From Candidatus Nanoarchaeia archaeon (GTDB lineage Archaea > Nanobdellota > Nanobdellia > SCGC-AAA011-G17 > JACPNG01), in NCBI GenBank assembly GCA_028714095.1, contig JAQTMY010000001.1:121787-185786 (forward strand): DNA of 64,000 nucleotides, read 5' to 3'. A model generated the notes under the pieces. That model was given only the letters and a program-made list of their open reading frames with translations, was not told where the DNA came from and searched no databases. Below, piece after piece: positions 27,401 through 35,508 of the stretch (the first letter of the stretch is position 1; each line of letters opens with the position of its first letter). The translations under genes were made by a program, and so were the position numbers.

Positions 27401-27731
27401 GGAGGCAAACATAACAGTTCCAAACATTCAGACATCAGGACTAAAAGATTTGTTCATAGAAATACTTTACAATAGCATCTACCTAAACTCCACAGAAGTT
27501 GAATCCATAAATATTGATCTTTGTATTCCCCCAGTTTCAAACTGGTTATTAAATGAAACCTGCCATTGGATCTTTAAGTCCTACGATTTTAATTATGATA
27601 TATTAATCCAGGATTCAGGAAAATTATATCTAACACATTCATCATTAAACTTCACCAATACAAACCAAAACATAACAATCCAAAAAGGAGGCGAAATAAG
27701 ATTAAACGAAACCTCATCTATTGGACCATAA
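24438..27731 (+). CDS. Cys-rich surface adhesin
   Basis: A 1097-residue surface protein starting one base after the fibre gene. A membrane helix (about residues 10-31) is followed by a helical stalk. A beta-rich region (about 175-550: TTPDTDTQASVTILNNTYVV and similar units) looks like a propeller. An Ig-like part precedes a Cys-rich region at about 700-980, with repeated C-x2-C-G-C-x-W-x-x-x-x-C units, probably disulphide-bonded. The C-terminus is beta-helix-like (LTHSSLNFTNTNQNITIQKG). Its last 31 bases overlap the next gene's start region. The function, probably adhesion or cell contact, is inferred from composition and context. Confidence 0.72.
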   Translation: MIKNPLVKKRKLLLIILIIFAILIIFFLVKPKETVTSKAITPSAIFRESVSKVINMRIEKQDYFEQYLAYNILKKDSKSFIINLKPKEIIKKEIENCKSKTDEEKIKCISDLKDNYLFTKKSLEEVISDFDNLDKLPVRIEGDKISTNISQINFLEENSIEVHVEEIMPEQKVLIGFGTMEFTTTPDTDTQASVTILNNTYVVISWCAEANNQYEMGVWDINGTMVSPGTWNASFVAAATCQFHPSSIAGLNETAFIFYGFDNTEKDSSFIIYDIFGNTIVSTTDVDTTAGTYGYEQDLAVLNSTNFIALWRDDSDDIYSYRSYLSTGTALTVNQSVLNGVAGEEQGGIFGDCCLSPTNENISITVFDTATDDVRSYTRSYLGAGSGTRTQDANAGASGDTRVAVINETAYVVLWFDLASTTTYNLELVSEEGAALKSLTAIPVEINLRASAYTISIVRLNDTLFAVAPTNQTIHFYDNNLNNLYNLTLPFQGTIDMASFNRRQDLGEFGVLCQDSLIITQMNSSTGWFELYDFNGTLWDGICATNANVPPVITITYPEDISYVEGDVTNLNYTITNTTAAIDVCWYSLDLGETNSTVECGTNITDLSPGIGSQTYFVYSNGTDGLEGLNSVTFTVYEKPNMTIIDPTTELVRNATSYEVISIFFNVYNLTEITSGVNLTNITIDGIDAIIAEANTCTGTLNCTALNETKDCNGCSQCNYTAYNCGGSASACATYGIGSCVSCGCSWDTANCYDAGAGDPAVCDTHDSSQTNCETCGCTWDGCEGAPAACSTHTGAGQSVCTSFGCDWTFSSCTGEGECESLTRGTCGDCSAQGCTLEPFPGGCIGGTILCAGSSEANCDSCDYCTAVYACTGTPDACNTKTDSSTCTAQGCTWSGCDGSPASCTGQSQGDCATCGCSWDPADCYGTTSYVCQTGTCSPTCGCDETLPSCDAIGTCAGCGYGQNCDACSAGNCSNLTEEQIAYNGTSWEANITVPNIQTSGLKDLFIEILYNSIYLNSTEVESINIDLCIPPVSNWLLNETCHWIFKSYDFNYDILIQDSGKLYLTHSSLNFTNTNQNITIQKGGEIRLNETSSIGP
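27687..27691 (+). promoter_or_regulatory. Strong Shine-Dalgarno before an AUU codon
   Basis: GGAGG lies inside the end of the adhesin gene, nine bases before ATT 27701. No ATG, GTG or TTG in the downstream frame precedes the signal peptide, so this site is the main reason for choosing AUU as start of the next gene. Confidence 0.6.
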
Positions 27732-28975
27732 TAGGTTTAATACTTATTAATTTAGTAAGCTCAGGAGATATTGGTTCAGCTAATTATAATTCCAACACAA
27801 CAATAATTTCTTCAGGAGGAACAAATACCTCATCAGATAATTATCAGAATAATTTAGTAATTGGAACAATAACAGGAAACTCCTCATCAGATAATTATCT
27901 TAACTACTTTGGATTTTTCTGGGCACAATCAAATTCAGCACCAGAAATAACAGACAATAAAACAATCCCAGATCCAGCAGTAAAAAACCAGGACTTTTAT
28001 TTAACTGCAACAGTAAGAGACGTTGACAATGATTTGTTAGAAGTCAACATGTCAGTAGTAATGCCAAACGGAACAGCAATAGATAATGTAAATGCTTCAT
28101 TCGACGGAATAACCTGGAACTCAACAATTATAAAAGCAGAGGTTTCAGGGACCTATACCTGGAATATTACAGCAAGAGATTCATTAAACTTAATCGATTT
28201 TGAATCAGGCTCATTTAATACAGGAAACACAGTTCCTGAAAAAGTTGATTTGCATCTTCCAGAAGATGGAAATGTAACAATAGTAGATAAAATAATAACT
28301 TTTGACTGGTCAAATACAACAGATGCAGATGGAGATCCGATAACCTATCATATTGAAATCGATGAAGTCTCATCAGATTATCAAAGTCCTGTAATAAACA
28401 TAACAAATATTGCAGAAACTGCAAACACAACAAAGTACACAACAACAACAGAACTTGATGTTGATGTAAATTATACCTGGCATGTAAGAGCAAATGATGG
28501 AACTCAGTCTGGAGAGTGGTCAGACAACAGGACCTTTATGATCCCCTCTCAGGTAATTTTATCTTTGCCAACCTCTTCCACTAATTTTGGAACATTAAAC
28601 GTTGGAGACACAGAAGACACCTCAGATAATAATCCAGAACCATTAGTGATAAGAAACGACGGTAATGTACTTACAGATGTAAATATTTCATTAGGAGAAG
28701 GTTCAACCGGATTGTGGTCCTCAAAATCCTCTCCTTCAGATTATTTCAAATATAAAATAGATAATAAAACCGGAGAAGAATACTCATTCAATGAGGCTAC
28801 CTCTCAGTTAGCCTGGCAGCAGGTTCCATTGTCAAATGAAACAGCAATAACCCAATTAAATTATACAGATACCACAGATGAAGCAGAGATAGATTTCTCA
28901 GTAGAAGTTCCATTGGATGAACCTTCAGGAGACAAAACAGCTTATCTAATCTTTACAGGGTGGGTTTCCGCATGA
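27701..28975 (+). CDS. Secreted surface protein, probable AUU start
   Basis: A 424-residue protein. The frame is open from 27701 and begins with a clear signal sequence (IKRNLIYWTIIGLILINLVSSG), but no standard start codon precedes it. GGAGG at 27687-27691 sits nine bases before the ATT codon at 27701. A TTG at 28034 would remove the signal peptide and part of the first domain, so it is unlikely. The body has Ig/fibronectin-like domains (TVRDVDNDLLEVNM, FDWSNTTDADGDPITYHIEI) and a C-terminal domain ending in EVPLDEPSGDKTAYLIFTG, shared with the 210-residue pilin-like protein. An undetected frameshift relative to the adhesin is the alternative. Confidence 0.65.
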   Translation: MKRNLIYWTIIGLILINLVSSGDIGSANYNSNTTIISSGGTNTSSDNYQNNLVIGTITGNSSSDNYLNYFGFFWAQSNSAPEITDNKTIPDPAVKNQDFYLTATVRDVDNDLLEVNMSVVMPNGTAIDNVNASFDGITWNSTIIKAEVSGTYTWNITARDSLNLIDFESGSFNTGNTVPEKVDLHLPEDGNVTIVDKIITFDWSNTTDADGDPITYHIEIDEVSSDYQSPVINITNIAETANTTKYTTTTELDVDVNYTWHVRANDGTQSGEWSDNRTFMIPSQVILSLPTSSTNFGTLNVGDTEDTSDNNPEPLVIRNDGNVLTDVNISLGEGSTGLWSSKSSPSDYFKYKIDNKTGEEYSFNEATSQLAWQQVPLSNETAITQLNYTDTTDEAEIDFSVEVPLDEPSGDKTAYLIFTGWVSA

Positions 28976-29475
28976 AAACAATAACAAAAATAATAATTGT
29001 AAACTTAATTTTATTAATTATAATCCTAACTTTATTATTCCCATCCCTGAACTATCCAAAGAACGATGAAATAATATTTGAAAGAACCCCGGAATTAAGA
29101 TGGACAGGCTTGCCAATAACCTATACAATTCTGATTGATAATAATCCTGGATTTTCATCTCCAATAGAAAAAAAAGTTCCATGTTGTTCCTATATCCCTG
29201 ATGAAAATCTGGATTTAGAAACAATTTATTGGAAAGTAAAGGGAATTTTTTCATCAAAAACTTCAAAGTTTAACATCCAAAGCAAAGTATCATTAAAACT
29301 AAAAAAAGATGAGGAAAATTATACAATAACCAACGACGGTAACTCCCAACTTAACATCTCAGTTGAAGAACAGATCGAGAATAAAGTATCTGTAACAGGC
29401 CAGGCAATTTTGGATATAGATGAATCTCTTACTCTAAAAAAAGATTCAAGGGTAAAGGCAGAACAACATGAATAA
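28972..29475 (+). CDS. Membrane-anchored surface protein
   Basis: About 167 residues from the ATG at 28972, which overlaps the previous stop (ATGA); a GTG 12 bases earlier is less likely. An N-terminal membrane helix (KIIIVNLILLIIILTLLFPS) is followed by a fibronectin-like extracellular segment with an adjacent Cys pair (VPCCSYIPD) and a Ser/Thr-containing tail. No family is recognised. It is translationally coupled to the genes on both sides. Confidence 0.6.
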   Translation: MKTITKIIIVNLILLIIILTLLFPSLNYPKNDEIIFERTPELRWTGLPITYTILIDNNPGFSSPIEKKVPCCSYIPDENLDLETIYWKVKGIFSSKTSKFNIQSKVSLKLKKDEENYTITNDGNSQLNISVEEQIENKVSVTGQAILDIDESLTLKKDSRVKAEQHE

Positions 29476-30682
29476 ATCAATACCAAAAAAGATTGCAATG
29501 ATTTTAATAATCATATTTATCTTCTCAATCCAGGTTAAGGCCATAGGGATAACTCCTGGTAAATCAACAATAGATTTTGAATCAAACAAAAAAGAAACAG
29601 TTAATTTCAAAGTATTAAACAACGAAAAAAAAGATATGCAGGTTGTTTTGTATGTAGAAAAATCAGATTTAAGTGATATTGTAACAATGTATGATTCTCT
29701 TGTTTCACTTAGTTCATCAGAAGACTCAAAAGACTTTAAGTTTGATGTAAACTTACCAGCACAAATAGAAGAACCAGGAACTCACCAGATAAAAATAATA
29801 GCCTTGGAGATTCCTTCAACATCACAGGGAGAAGCATTTGTCGGGGCAACAGCAGCAGTAGCATCAATCTTGGAGATAAGAGTACCCTATCCCGGGAAAT
29901 ATGCAAAAATAAATTTAGAAGTTTCAGACGCCCAGGTAGGTGATTATGTAAATTTCATAATTCCAATTTCTAATTTCGGAACAGAAAAGATAAACAGGGC
30001 AAAGGCCTCGATAGATATCCTTGGACCTACAAATGAAAAGATAGCAACGATAACAACAAATGAGATAGCAATAGACTCAAAAGACAAAAGAGAGGTTACA
30101 GCCCAGTGGAAGGCAGATGTAAATCCAGGAGCCTATCATGCTGTAGCGACTCTTACCTATGATGACAAGTATGCAAGAGCAGAAAAAACATTCTATGTTG
30201 GAAATCTTTTCATAGATATCATTAATATAGAATCAACAAATTTCCAACTGGGCCAGATAGCTAAGTTCACGATAACAGCAGAAAACAAGTGGAATGACAA
30301 AGTAAATGATGTTTATGCTCAGGTAGTAATTACAGATGAGAATGGAAACGAGGCAGGAAATTTCAAGAGTGCAAACGTAAACTTTGAATCATTGTCAAAA
30401 CAGGAACTGACTGCTTACTGGGACACAGAATTTGTAAAAGAAGGAACCTATGATGCAAAAGTAATCTTAAATTATCAAGGAAAAACAACAGAAAAAAATC
30501 TCAAAGCTTATATTACATTAGGTTCAATAAGGTTTTCCAATTTAGGAACAGGACAGGCAGTTGCATCCACAGGATTAGGCAAAAATACTATCTTAACTGT
30601 TTTAGTCTTAATCTTAATAATAATAAACATTGCATGGTTTGTTTACTTCAAAAGAAGGAATAAAGAAGAGAAAACTATTTAA
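29468..30682 (+). CDS. Ectodomain protein with C-terminal anchor, paralogue 1
   Basis: A 404-residue protein with a signal peptide (KIAMILIIIFIFSIQVKA), three or so beta-sandwich repeats of NEW3/CARDB type (one opens FESNKKETVNFKVLNNEKKD; another includes VPYPGKYAKINLEVSDAQ) and a C-terminal membrane helix (about 377-394) with a basic tail. It is related to the 371-residue protein at 31565: both have VPYPGKY and a (K)NKWNDK-like motif. It overlaps the upstream gene by eight bases. Confidence 0.7.
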   Translation: MNKSIPKKIAMILIIIFIFSIQVKAIGITPGKSTIDFESNKKETVNFKVLNNEKKDMQVVLYVEKSDLSDIVTMYDSLVSLSSSEDSKDFKFDVNLPAQIEEPGTHQIKIIALEIPSTSQGEAFVGATAAVASILEIRVPYPGKYAKINLEVSDAQVGDYVNFIIPISNFGTEKINRAKASIDILGPTNEKIATITTNEIAIDSKDKREVTAQWKADVNPGAYHAVATLTYDDKYARAEKTFYVGNLFIDIINIESTNFQLGQIAKFTITAENKWNDKVNDVYAQVVITDENGNEAGNFKSANVNFESLSKQELTAYWDTEFVKEGTYDAKVILNYQGKTTEKNLKAYITLGSIRFSNLGTGQAVASTGLGKNTILTVLVLILIIINIAWFVYFKRRNKEEKTI

Positions 30683-30705
30683 AATAAGATTTTAAAATAA
30701 ATAAG

Positions 30706-30915
30706 ATGAAGGAAAAAAGAGGGATTTCAAAAAATACTTTGGCTATATTGCTTATTCTTATAATTATTATATCTTCAGTAGGCACGATTATGGCTATCAA
30801 AAATAAAGATAATGTCAAAACTTTCGAGGAGATAGAGATGCCAGCAACTGGAAAAGTTGGAATTTATGTTAATCAAATAGAAAAAGAGGACACAGATGAC
30901 AGAAGTATCAAATAA
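30706..30915 (+). CDS. Small pilin-like membrane protein
   Basis: A 69-residue protein: a basic leader (MKEKRGISKNTLA), one hydrophobic helix (residues 13-31, ILLILIIIISSVGTIMAI) and a charged, soluble tail. The short basic leader followed by a hydrophobic stretch resembles archaeal class III pilins, although a clear prepilin cleavage site is not evident. Its end overlaps the next gene by 20 bases. Confidence 0.55.
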   Translation: MKEKRGISKNTLAILLILIIIISSVGTIMAIKNKDNVKTFEEIEMPATGKVGIYVNQIEKEDTDDRSIK

Positions 30916-31528
30916 ATCATTAGTAGCTTTATCAGTAATAGCAGTAATAATTTCCTTAACAGGAATTTTCATAAGTTTAACCGCTCCTCAATCTTCTTTG
31001 GTGACAGGAGGGGCAACCGGCTCAGTTAATATCTCAGTTAATGCCAGCTTAGGAATAACAATGGTGAATGCAGACATAAACTTTACATCATCAAATCCAG
31101 GAGACAACAAAGTATCTTACCTTACAGACGATCTTGAAGGAGAATCCTGTTTGGCAAATTATGAATGTGGATTTAACATAACAAATGACGGTTCTGTTTT
31201 AATTAATATTTCAATCCAGGAGACAGAAAGTTTATTTGATTCAGCAAGCTTTAGCGCAGCCAAGCATCTCTTGTATAATGTAACCCATGCAGAAGCAGGT
31301 TATCCTGCAGCAGCTCCAGGCAGTGGTTGTTCTGTTGGTTATCCTGGTGGTTTAGGAGCAGGAGATTGGAGAGCATTGCCAAGTGCAGCAGCAGAAGATG
31401 GGATATGTTTCTTAAATTATACAGACGGATCAGATTCTGTAATGATTGACTTAAATGTAACAGTTCCTGTTGACGAACCTTCAGGGGAAAAACTAGCAAC
31501 AATAACTTTTCTGGCAAAAGCAGCCTAA
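30896..31528 (+). CDS. Pilin-like surface protein
   Basis: A 210-residue protein with a short leader and hydrophobic helix (SNKSLVALSVIAVIISLTGIF, about residues 5-25) and an extracellular domain rich in Ser, Thr and Asn with three or four cysteines. The C-terminal block (DLNVTVPVDEPSGEKLATIT) matches the end of the 424-residue secreted protein (SVEVPLDEPSGDKTAYLIF), so the two share a domain and may assemble together. It follows the 69-residue pilin-like gene with an overlap. Confidence 0.6.
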   Translation: MTEVSNKSLVALSVIAVIISLTGIFISLTAPQSSLVTGGATGSVNISVNASLGITMVNADINFTSSNPGDNKVSYLTDDLEGESCLANYECGFNITNDGSVLINISIQETESLFDSASFSAAKHLLYNVTHAEAGYPAAAPGSGCSVGYPGGLGAGDWRALPSAAAEDGICFLNYTDGSDSVMIDLNVTVPVDEPSGEKLATITFLAKAA

Positions 31529-31532
31529 ACAA

Positions 31533-31552
31533 GATTTATAAATATTCTATAG
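31533..31552 (+). promoter_or_regulatory. TATA-like promoter inside surface locus
   Basis: TTTATAAATATT lies about 25-30 bases before ATG 31565, suggesting a second transcript starting inside the surface locus, with a leaderless message for the next gene. Confidence 0.45.
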
Positions 31553-31564
31553 TTTATTTTATGT

Positions 31565-32680
31565 ATGAAAAGAGGTATAATCTTTAGTTTATTATTTATT
31601 ATCCTACTAGATTCTGTTTTTGCCTTAGTGATACAACCTCCAAAACTTGAAATTAATTATAATCCCAAGCAGGAATATTCCTGTGGTTTTAGCATTCTTA
31701 ACAATGAAAATACATTAAAAACCTATTCTTTAACAACAAAAGGGATTTTAAACGAATCCATAACATTAGAAAAAGAAATTAAATTAGAACCTGACGTCTG
31801 GAAAACCATCCCCTGTAAAATAAATTCCAACCTAAATCTGCCTCCAGGAACTCATGAAAGCTCTATAGTAATTCTTGAATCAAAAGAGGGGCAGGCAGTT
31901 GTTGGGGCTGTCGGTGGGATTGAATTAATAATATATGCATATGTTCCTTATCCGGGAAAATATATTGAGGGAGAATTACTGATAAATGATGCCCACATAG
32001 ATGAAAATATTCCAATAAAAATAAAAGTAATTAATAGGGGGAAAGAACCCATAACCAATTTAGAATCCTCCATTTCCATACAAAATAATCAGGAGGAAGT
32101 TGCTAATCTTAAAACACAATCAACATCATTAGCATTAGGGGAGGAAAAAATACTGGAAACAAGCTGGCAAACTTCCACTCCAGGAACCTATAAAGCAACA
32201 GCTCTAGTTTATTTTGATCAGAATCACAAACCTATTGAAAAGGAATTTAGGGTCGGAGCTCCAAGGATAGATATCCTTGATGTTTTGTCCAATAAAATAA
32301 AAAAAGACACAATAGCAAGAGTGGAGGTTCTATTAAAAAATCAGTGGAATGACAAAATAGAAGATGTTTATTCAAGATTATTTATAAAAAAAGATGATAA
32401 GTTTATTGAAGTTTCACAAAGTCCCTCTGCAGTGTTTCAGGCCTGGGAGGAAAAAACAACAGAATTATTTTTTGACACAACAGGTTATGAACCAAAAATT
32501 TACGCAGGAAAAATTATTGTTTATTACGAAGATAAAACTTCTGAAAAAGATATAGTTCTTGAAGTCGAAGAAAAAGGATTTAACATCCTAACTGTAATTT
32601 TAATTCTTGTCATAATCTTCCTGATTGTCTTATTGCTCATAAATTTCAAAAAAAGAAAGAACAAAAATGAAAAGAAGTAA
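31565..32680 (+). CDS. Ectodomain protein with C-terminal anchor, paralogue 2
   Basis: A 371-residue relative of the protein at 29468: signal peptide (MKRGIIFSLLFIILLDSVFA), two or three beta-sandwich units with the same landmarks (VPYPGKYIEGELLINDAHID, KNQWNDKIEDVYSRLFI), a C-terminal helix (about 340-362) and a Lys-rich tail. Two cysteines in the first unit (CGFSILNN, PCKINSN) are absent from paralogue 1. It overlaps the next gene by 14 bases. Confidence 0.7.
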   Translation: MKRGIIFSLLFIILLDSVFALVIQPPKLEINYNPKQEYSCGFSILNNENTLKTYSLTTKGILNESITLEKEIKLEPDVWKTIPCKINSNLNLPPGTHESSIVILESKEGQAVVGAVGGIELIIYAYVPYPGKYIEGELLINDAHIDENIPIKIKVINRGKEPITNLESSISIQNNQEEVANLKTQSTSLALGEEKILETSWQTSTPGTYKATALVYFDQNHKPIEKEFRVGAPRIDILDVLSNKIKKDTIARVEVLLKNQWNDKIEDVYSRLFIKKDDKFIEVSQSPSAVFQAWEEKTTELFFDTTGYEPKIYAGKIIVYYEDKTSEKDIVLEVEEKGFNILTVILILVIIFLIVLLLINFKKRKNKNEKK

Positions 32681-33080
32681 TTTAATCCCCCTCTGTATCG
32701 CAGTCATCCCGATTACAGTTTTAATAGTCACGATTCTTTACAATTACTATGTTATCCTTGATTATGAAGAAATACCCCTCCAGATTAAAGTAGCTGATAA
32801 TTTGGGTTTTGATATAGATTCTACCTATCTTAATTTCGGAACAATTCCTCCAGGAAACATCGGGTCCAAAAGCTTTGTGATAAGCAACCTTAAACACAAA
32901 AATGCAATAGTAAGCATAAAAATAAAAGGCGATTTAAAAGACTGGATTTATGTTAGTGAAAATAACTTTAAACTTAGAGAGGGTGAATCAAAGGAAATAG
33001 AACTAAAAATATTAGTCCCTAAAGATACAGAAAAAACCACCTATCAATCTAGATTAATAATCATGACTACTAGATTCTAG
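32667..33080 (+). CDS. Small anchored surface protein
   Basis: A 137-residue protein with an N-terminal membrane helix (residues 5-29, starting LIPLCIAVIPITVLIVTILY) and one extracellular beta-sandwich (FGTIPPGNIGSKSFVISN, then LREGESKEIELKILVPKDTE) of the COG1470/NEW3-like type. It is a simple anchored domain, probably a subunit of the same surface structure. It overlaps the upstream paralogue by 14 bases. Confidence 0.55.
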   Translation: MKRSNLIPLCIAVIPITVLIVTILYNYYVILDYEEIPLQIKVADNLGFDIDSTYLNFGTIPPGNIGSKSFVISNLKHKNAIVSIKIKGDLKDWIYVSENNFKLREGESKEIELKILVPKDTEKTTYQSRLIIMTTRF

Positions 33081-33088
33081 AAAGTTAT

Positions 33089-33100
33089 ATAAATCTAAAT
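33089..33100 (+). promoter_or_regulatory. TATA promoter for 33120 gene
   Basis: AAGTTATATAAATC lies about 25-30 bases before ATG 33120, so the 768-residue protein may also be transcribed separately as a leaderless message. Confidence 0.45.
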
Positions 33101-33119
33101 CCATAATTTATAAATAAAA

Positions 33120-35426
33120 ATGAGGTGGAACTCGGATAAAACATTTATTTTTATATATATTACTCTAATAATTGCCAGTATATTATCCACAATAACAATT
33201 ATCAATGAAAGCCCTTTGTTTATCCAGCAGATAACCGGAAAACCGGTAGGAACTGTTGGAATATGTGTAGCAACCACCCCTTCATTCAGCCATACTTTGG
33301 ATAATCAAACATCTTATGTTGGTTATTTATTTGAATATGACATAAATGCAAGCGCAACAGGCAGCCCAACTCTTTTCTATGAAGACAATACTTCACTATT
33401 TGATATAGATTCATCAACAGGCTTAATTTCATTTACTCCAGCAACAGAACAGATAGGCAATCATTCTATAACAATTTATGTAAACAACACAATCTGTAAT
33501 AAAAATAATCCCTCAGATACAGATGAGTTTTTGATGGAAATAATAGATGCCTCCCCCATCCTTGACTCTATAGGAACATTGGAAGGAACAGAAGATACAG
33601 AATTTTACTATGATGTTGATGCAACAGATCCATTAGGTTTAACATTGACGTTTGCAACAAACACCTCAATTTTTACAATAAATCCATCAACAGGAGAAAT
33701 TAACTTTACCCCCTCGAATAGTGATGTAGGTTCTCATTCCATTTTATTTAATGTAACAAATAGTCTTGGTTTATATGACTCTGAAATTGTAAACTTTACA
33801 ATCTATAATGTTAATGACGCTCCGGTTCTGGATCTAATCCCAAACTTTACTGTTGCAGAAGGAACAGAATTATATGAAGATCTTATTTTTGAATATGATG
33901 TAAATGCAACAGACATAGATGGAGATGAAATAAAATATTATGATGATACTTCCTTGTTTGTAATAGGTGAAGATTCTGGTTTGATTTTATTTACTCCAAC
34001 TCAAAATGATGTAGGGAATCATACTGTAGAAATATTTGCAGTAGATGGAACATCATTAGACTCCCAGACAGTTTTGTTTGAAATAATTGAAGTAAATGAC
34101 CCTCCAATTTTAGATGCAATTGGAACTAAAACAGTAGAAGTCAGCTCAAGATTGGAATTTTTCATATACGCTACAGATGAAGAAGGAAATTACCCATTAA
34201 CTTTCCTGAGTAATGATACTATAATGAATTTAACAGCCTATAATGATACCTCCGCATTTGTAAATACTACATATTCAGAAGCTGCAAACTATTCGATAAA
34301 CATAACAGTCAATGACTCAACAGGATTGGAAAGCTCAGAGATAATCAGCTTTAGCGTAGTTGGATTAAATAATGCTCCTGAAATAGATACTTATTATCCT
34401 CCAAACTTGGCATTTTCAATTGATGAAGGTTCAACTCAGCTGTTTAATATAAGTTTCCATGACCCTGACGGCAATACCCCCTCAGTCCAGTGGTATTTAG
34501 ATAATTCTGTTCAGGCAGGAGAAATTGATAATCAATATTCCTATTCTCCGAATTATAATTCTCAGGGGATTCATACAATAATGGCAATGGTAAGTGATGG
34601 TTTGCTAACTGCAAATAAAACCTGGACAGTAACTGTAAACGATGTAACAATCGCTGCTCCTTCAGGCGGCACAGGCGGTGGAGGTGGCGGCGGAGGTGGA
34701 GGAGGAGCAAGATGTGCAGAAACCTGGACCTGTTCAGATTGGTCTAGCTGCCAAAACTCAGGATTATATCTTAAGGAAAATTACTATAAAGGGTTCCAGA
34801 CAAGAAGATGTATAGATTGGAAAAACTGCGGAACCGCTTTGTTTAAACCAAAAGAAGAACAGGAATGTATCTATACCCCAATAGAAACCTGTTTTGATGG
34901 AATTAAAAACCAAAATGAAATCATGCCTGATTGTGGAGGAATTTGTAAGGCCTGCCCCACTTGTGATGACCAAATTAAAAACCAAAACGAAGAAGAAGTA
35001 GATTGTGGAGGTCCATGCAGGCCATGTTATGAAATCCAAAAACCAAAATCATTGACAAGCTGCGGAGATGGAAAAATAAGTTTAATTGAAATCTTTATCT
35101 GTCCAAAGGACAGCTGGTGGATATTGCTCATATTATTGACATTAATAATAACAATACTATATTATGTCAAAGAGAAAAAGAAACAAACTCCATTATCAGT
35201 AGCAAAGAAAAAATCAGAAAAAGAAAGATATCAGAAGATAAAAGAATTATATAAACTTGCATTAGAATCAGCAAGAGCAAAGAACCATTCTCAGGCCAAA
35301 ATGACCTGCAGCAGGATAGAAATGATTTATGCAGGAATTGATCCCTCAAGCAGGTTCAGGAGAAAATCCCTGAGGAAGATAAAAAGACTGAACAAGACGC
35401 TGAATAGGATAGTAAATAAAAATTAA
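33120..35426 (+). CDS. Cadherin-like surface protein with TSP1-like domain
   Basis: A 768-residue protein. An N-terminal membrane helix (about residues 8-28) leads to four or five cadherin/Ig-like units (repeated FTPxxxDVGxHxxxxxVxD and VNDxPxL motifs). A Gly-rich linker with 11 consecutive Gly (about 520-531) follows. Next is a thrombospondin type 1-like domain (CAETWTCSDWSSC with QTRRCIDW), then two CxDxIKNQNExxxDCGGxCxxC units, a second membrane helix (about 666-681) and a basic helical tail. It closes the surface locus. The TSP1-like and DCGG modules suggest extracellular binding. Confidence 0.75.
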   Translation: MRWNSDKTFIFIYITLIIASILSTITIINESPLFIQQITGKPVGTVGICVATTPSFSHTLDNQTSYVGYLFEYDINASATGSPTLFYEDNTSLFDIDSSTGLISFTPATEQIGNHSITIYVNNTICNKNNPSDTDEFLMEIIDASPILDSIGTLEGTEDTEFYYDVDATDPLGLTLTFATNTSIFTINPSTGEINFTPSNSDVGSHSILFNVTNSLGLYDSEIVNFTIYNVNDAPVLDLIPNFTVAEGTELYEDLIFEYDVNATDIDGDEIKYYDDTSLFVIGEDSGLILFTPTQNDVGNHTVEIFAVDGTSLDSQTVLFEIIEVNDPPILDAIGTKTVEVSSRLEFFIYATDEEGNYPLTFLSNDTIMNLTAYNDTSAFVNTTYSEAANYSINITVNDSTGLESSEIISFSVVGLNNAPEIDTYYPPNLAFSIDEGSTQLFNISFHDPDGNTPSVQWYLDNSVQAGEIDNQYSYSPNYNSQGIHTIMAMVSDGLLTANKTWTVTVNDVTIAAPSGGTGGGGGGGGGGGARCAETWTCSDWSSCQNSGLYLKENYYKGFQTRRCIDWKNCGTALFKPKEEQECIYTPIETCFDGIKNQNEIMPDCGGICKACPTCDDQIKNQNEEEVDCGGPCRPCYEIQKPKSLTSCGDGKISLIEIFICPKDSWWILLILLTLIITILYYVKEKKKQTPLSVAKKKSEKERYQKIKELYKLALESARAKNHSQAKMTCSRIEMIYAGIDPSSRFRRKSLRKIKRLNKTLNRIVNKN

Positions 35427-35430
35427 AAGA

Positions 35431-35502
35431 TTATACAAAACCATGAGGGACTAATAAGCCTAAGATAAATATTATTAAACCAGCTAGTATACTTTTCTGC
35501 AT
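35431..35502 (-). CDS. Very small membrane peptide
   Basis: A 23-residue frame (MQKSILAGLIIFILGLLVPHG, then FV) in the gap after the deacetylase-like gene, starting seven bases after its stop on the same strand. One hydrophobic helix fills most of it. Its position and clean start support a real micro-protein, but there is no strong ribosome-binding site, so the call is tentative. Confidence 0.35.
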   Translation of the reverse strand: MQKSILAGLIIFILGLLVPHGFV

Positions 35503-35508
35503 AAAAAT

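Noticed and set aside
28034..28975. TTG start for the 424-residue secreted protein
   Set aside because: It would begin in the middle of a domain and remove a clear signal peptide; the upstream frame with GGAGG and ATT is better supported.
34672..34712. GC-rich tract as G-quadruplex or regulatory island
   Set aside because: It encodes an 11-Gly linker in frame, with the same kind of tract in the 1435-residue protein (40846-40876). Coding explains it.
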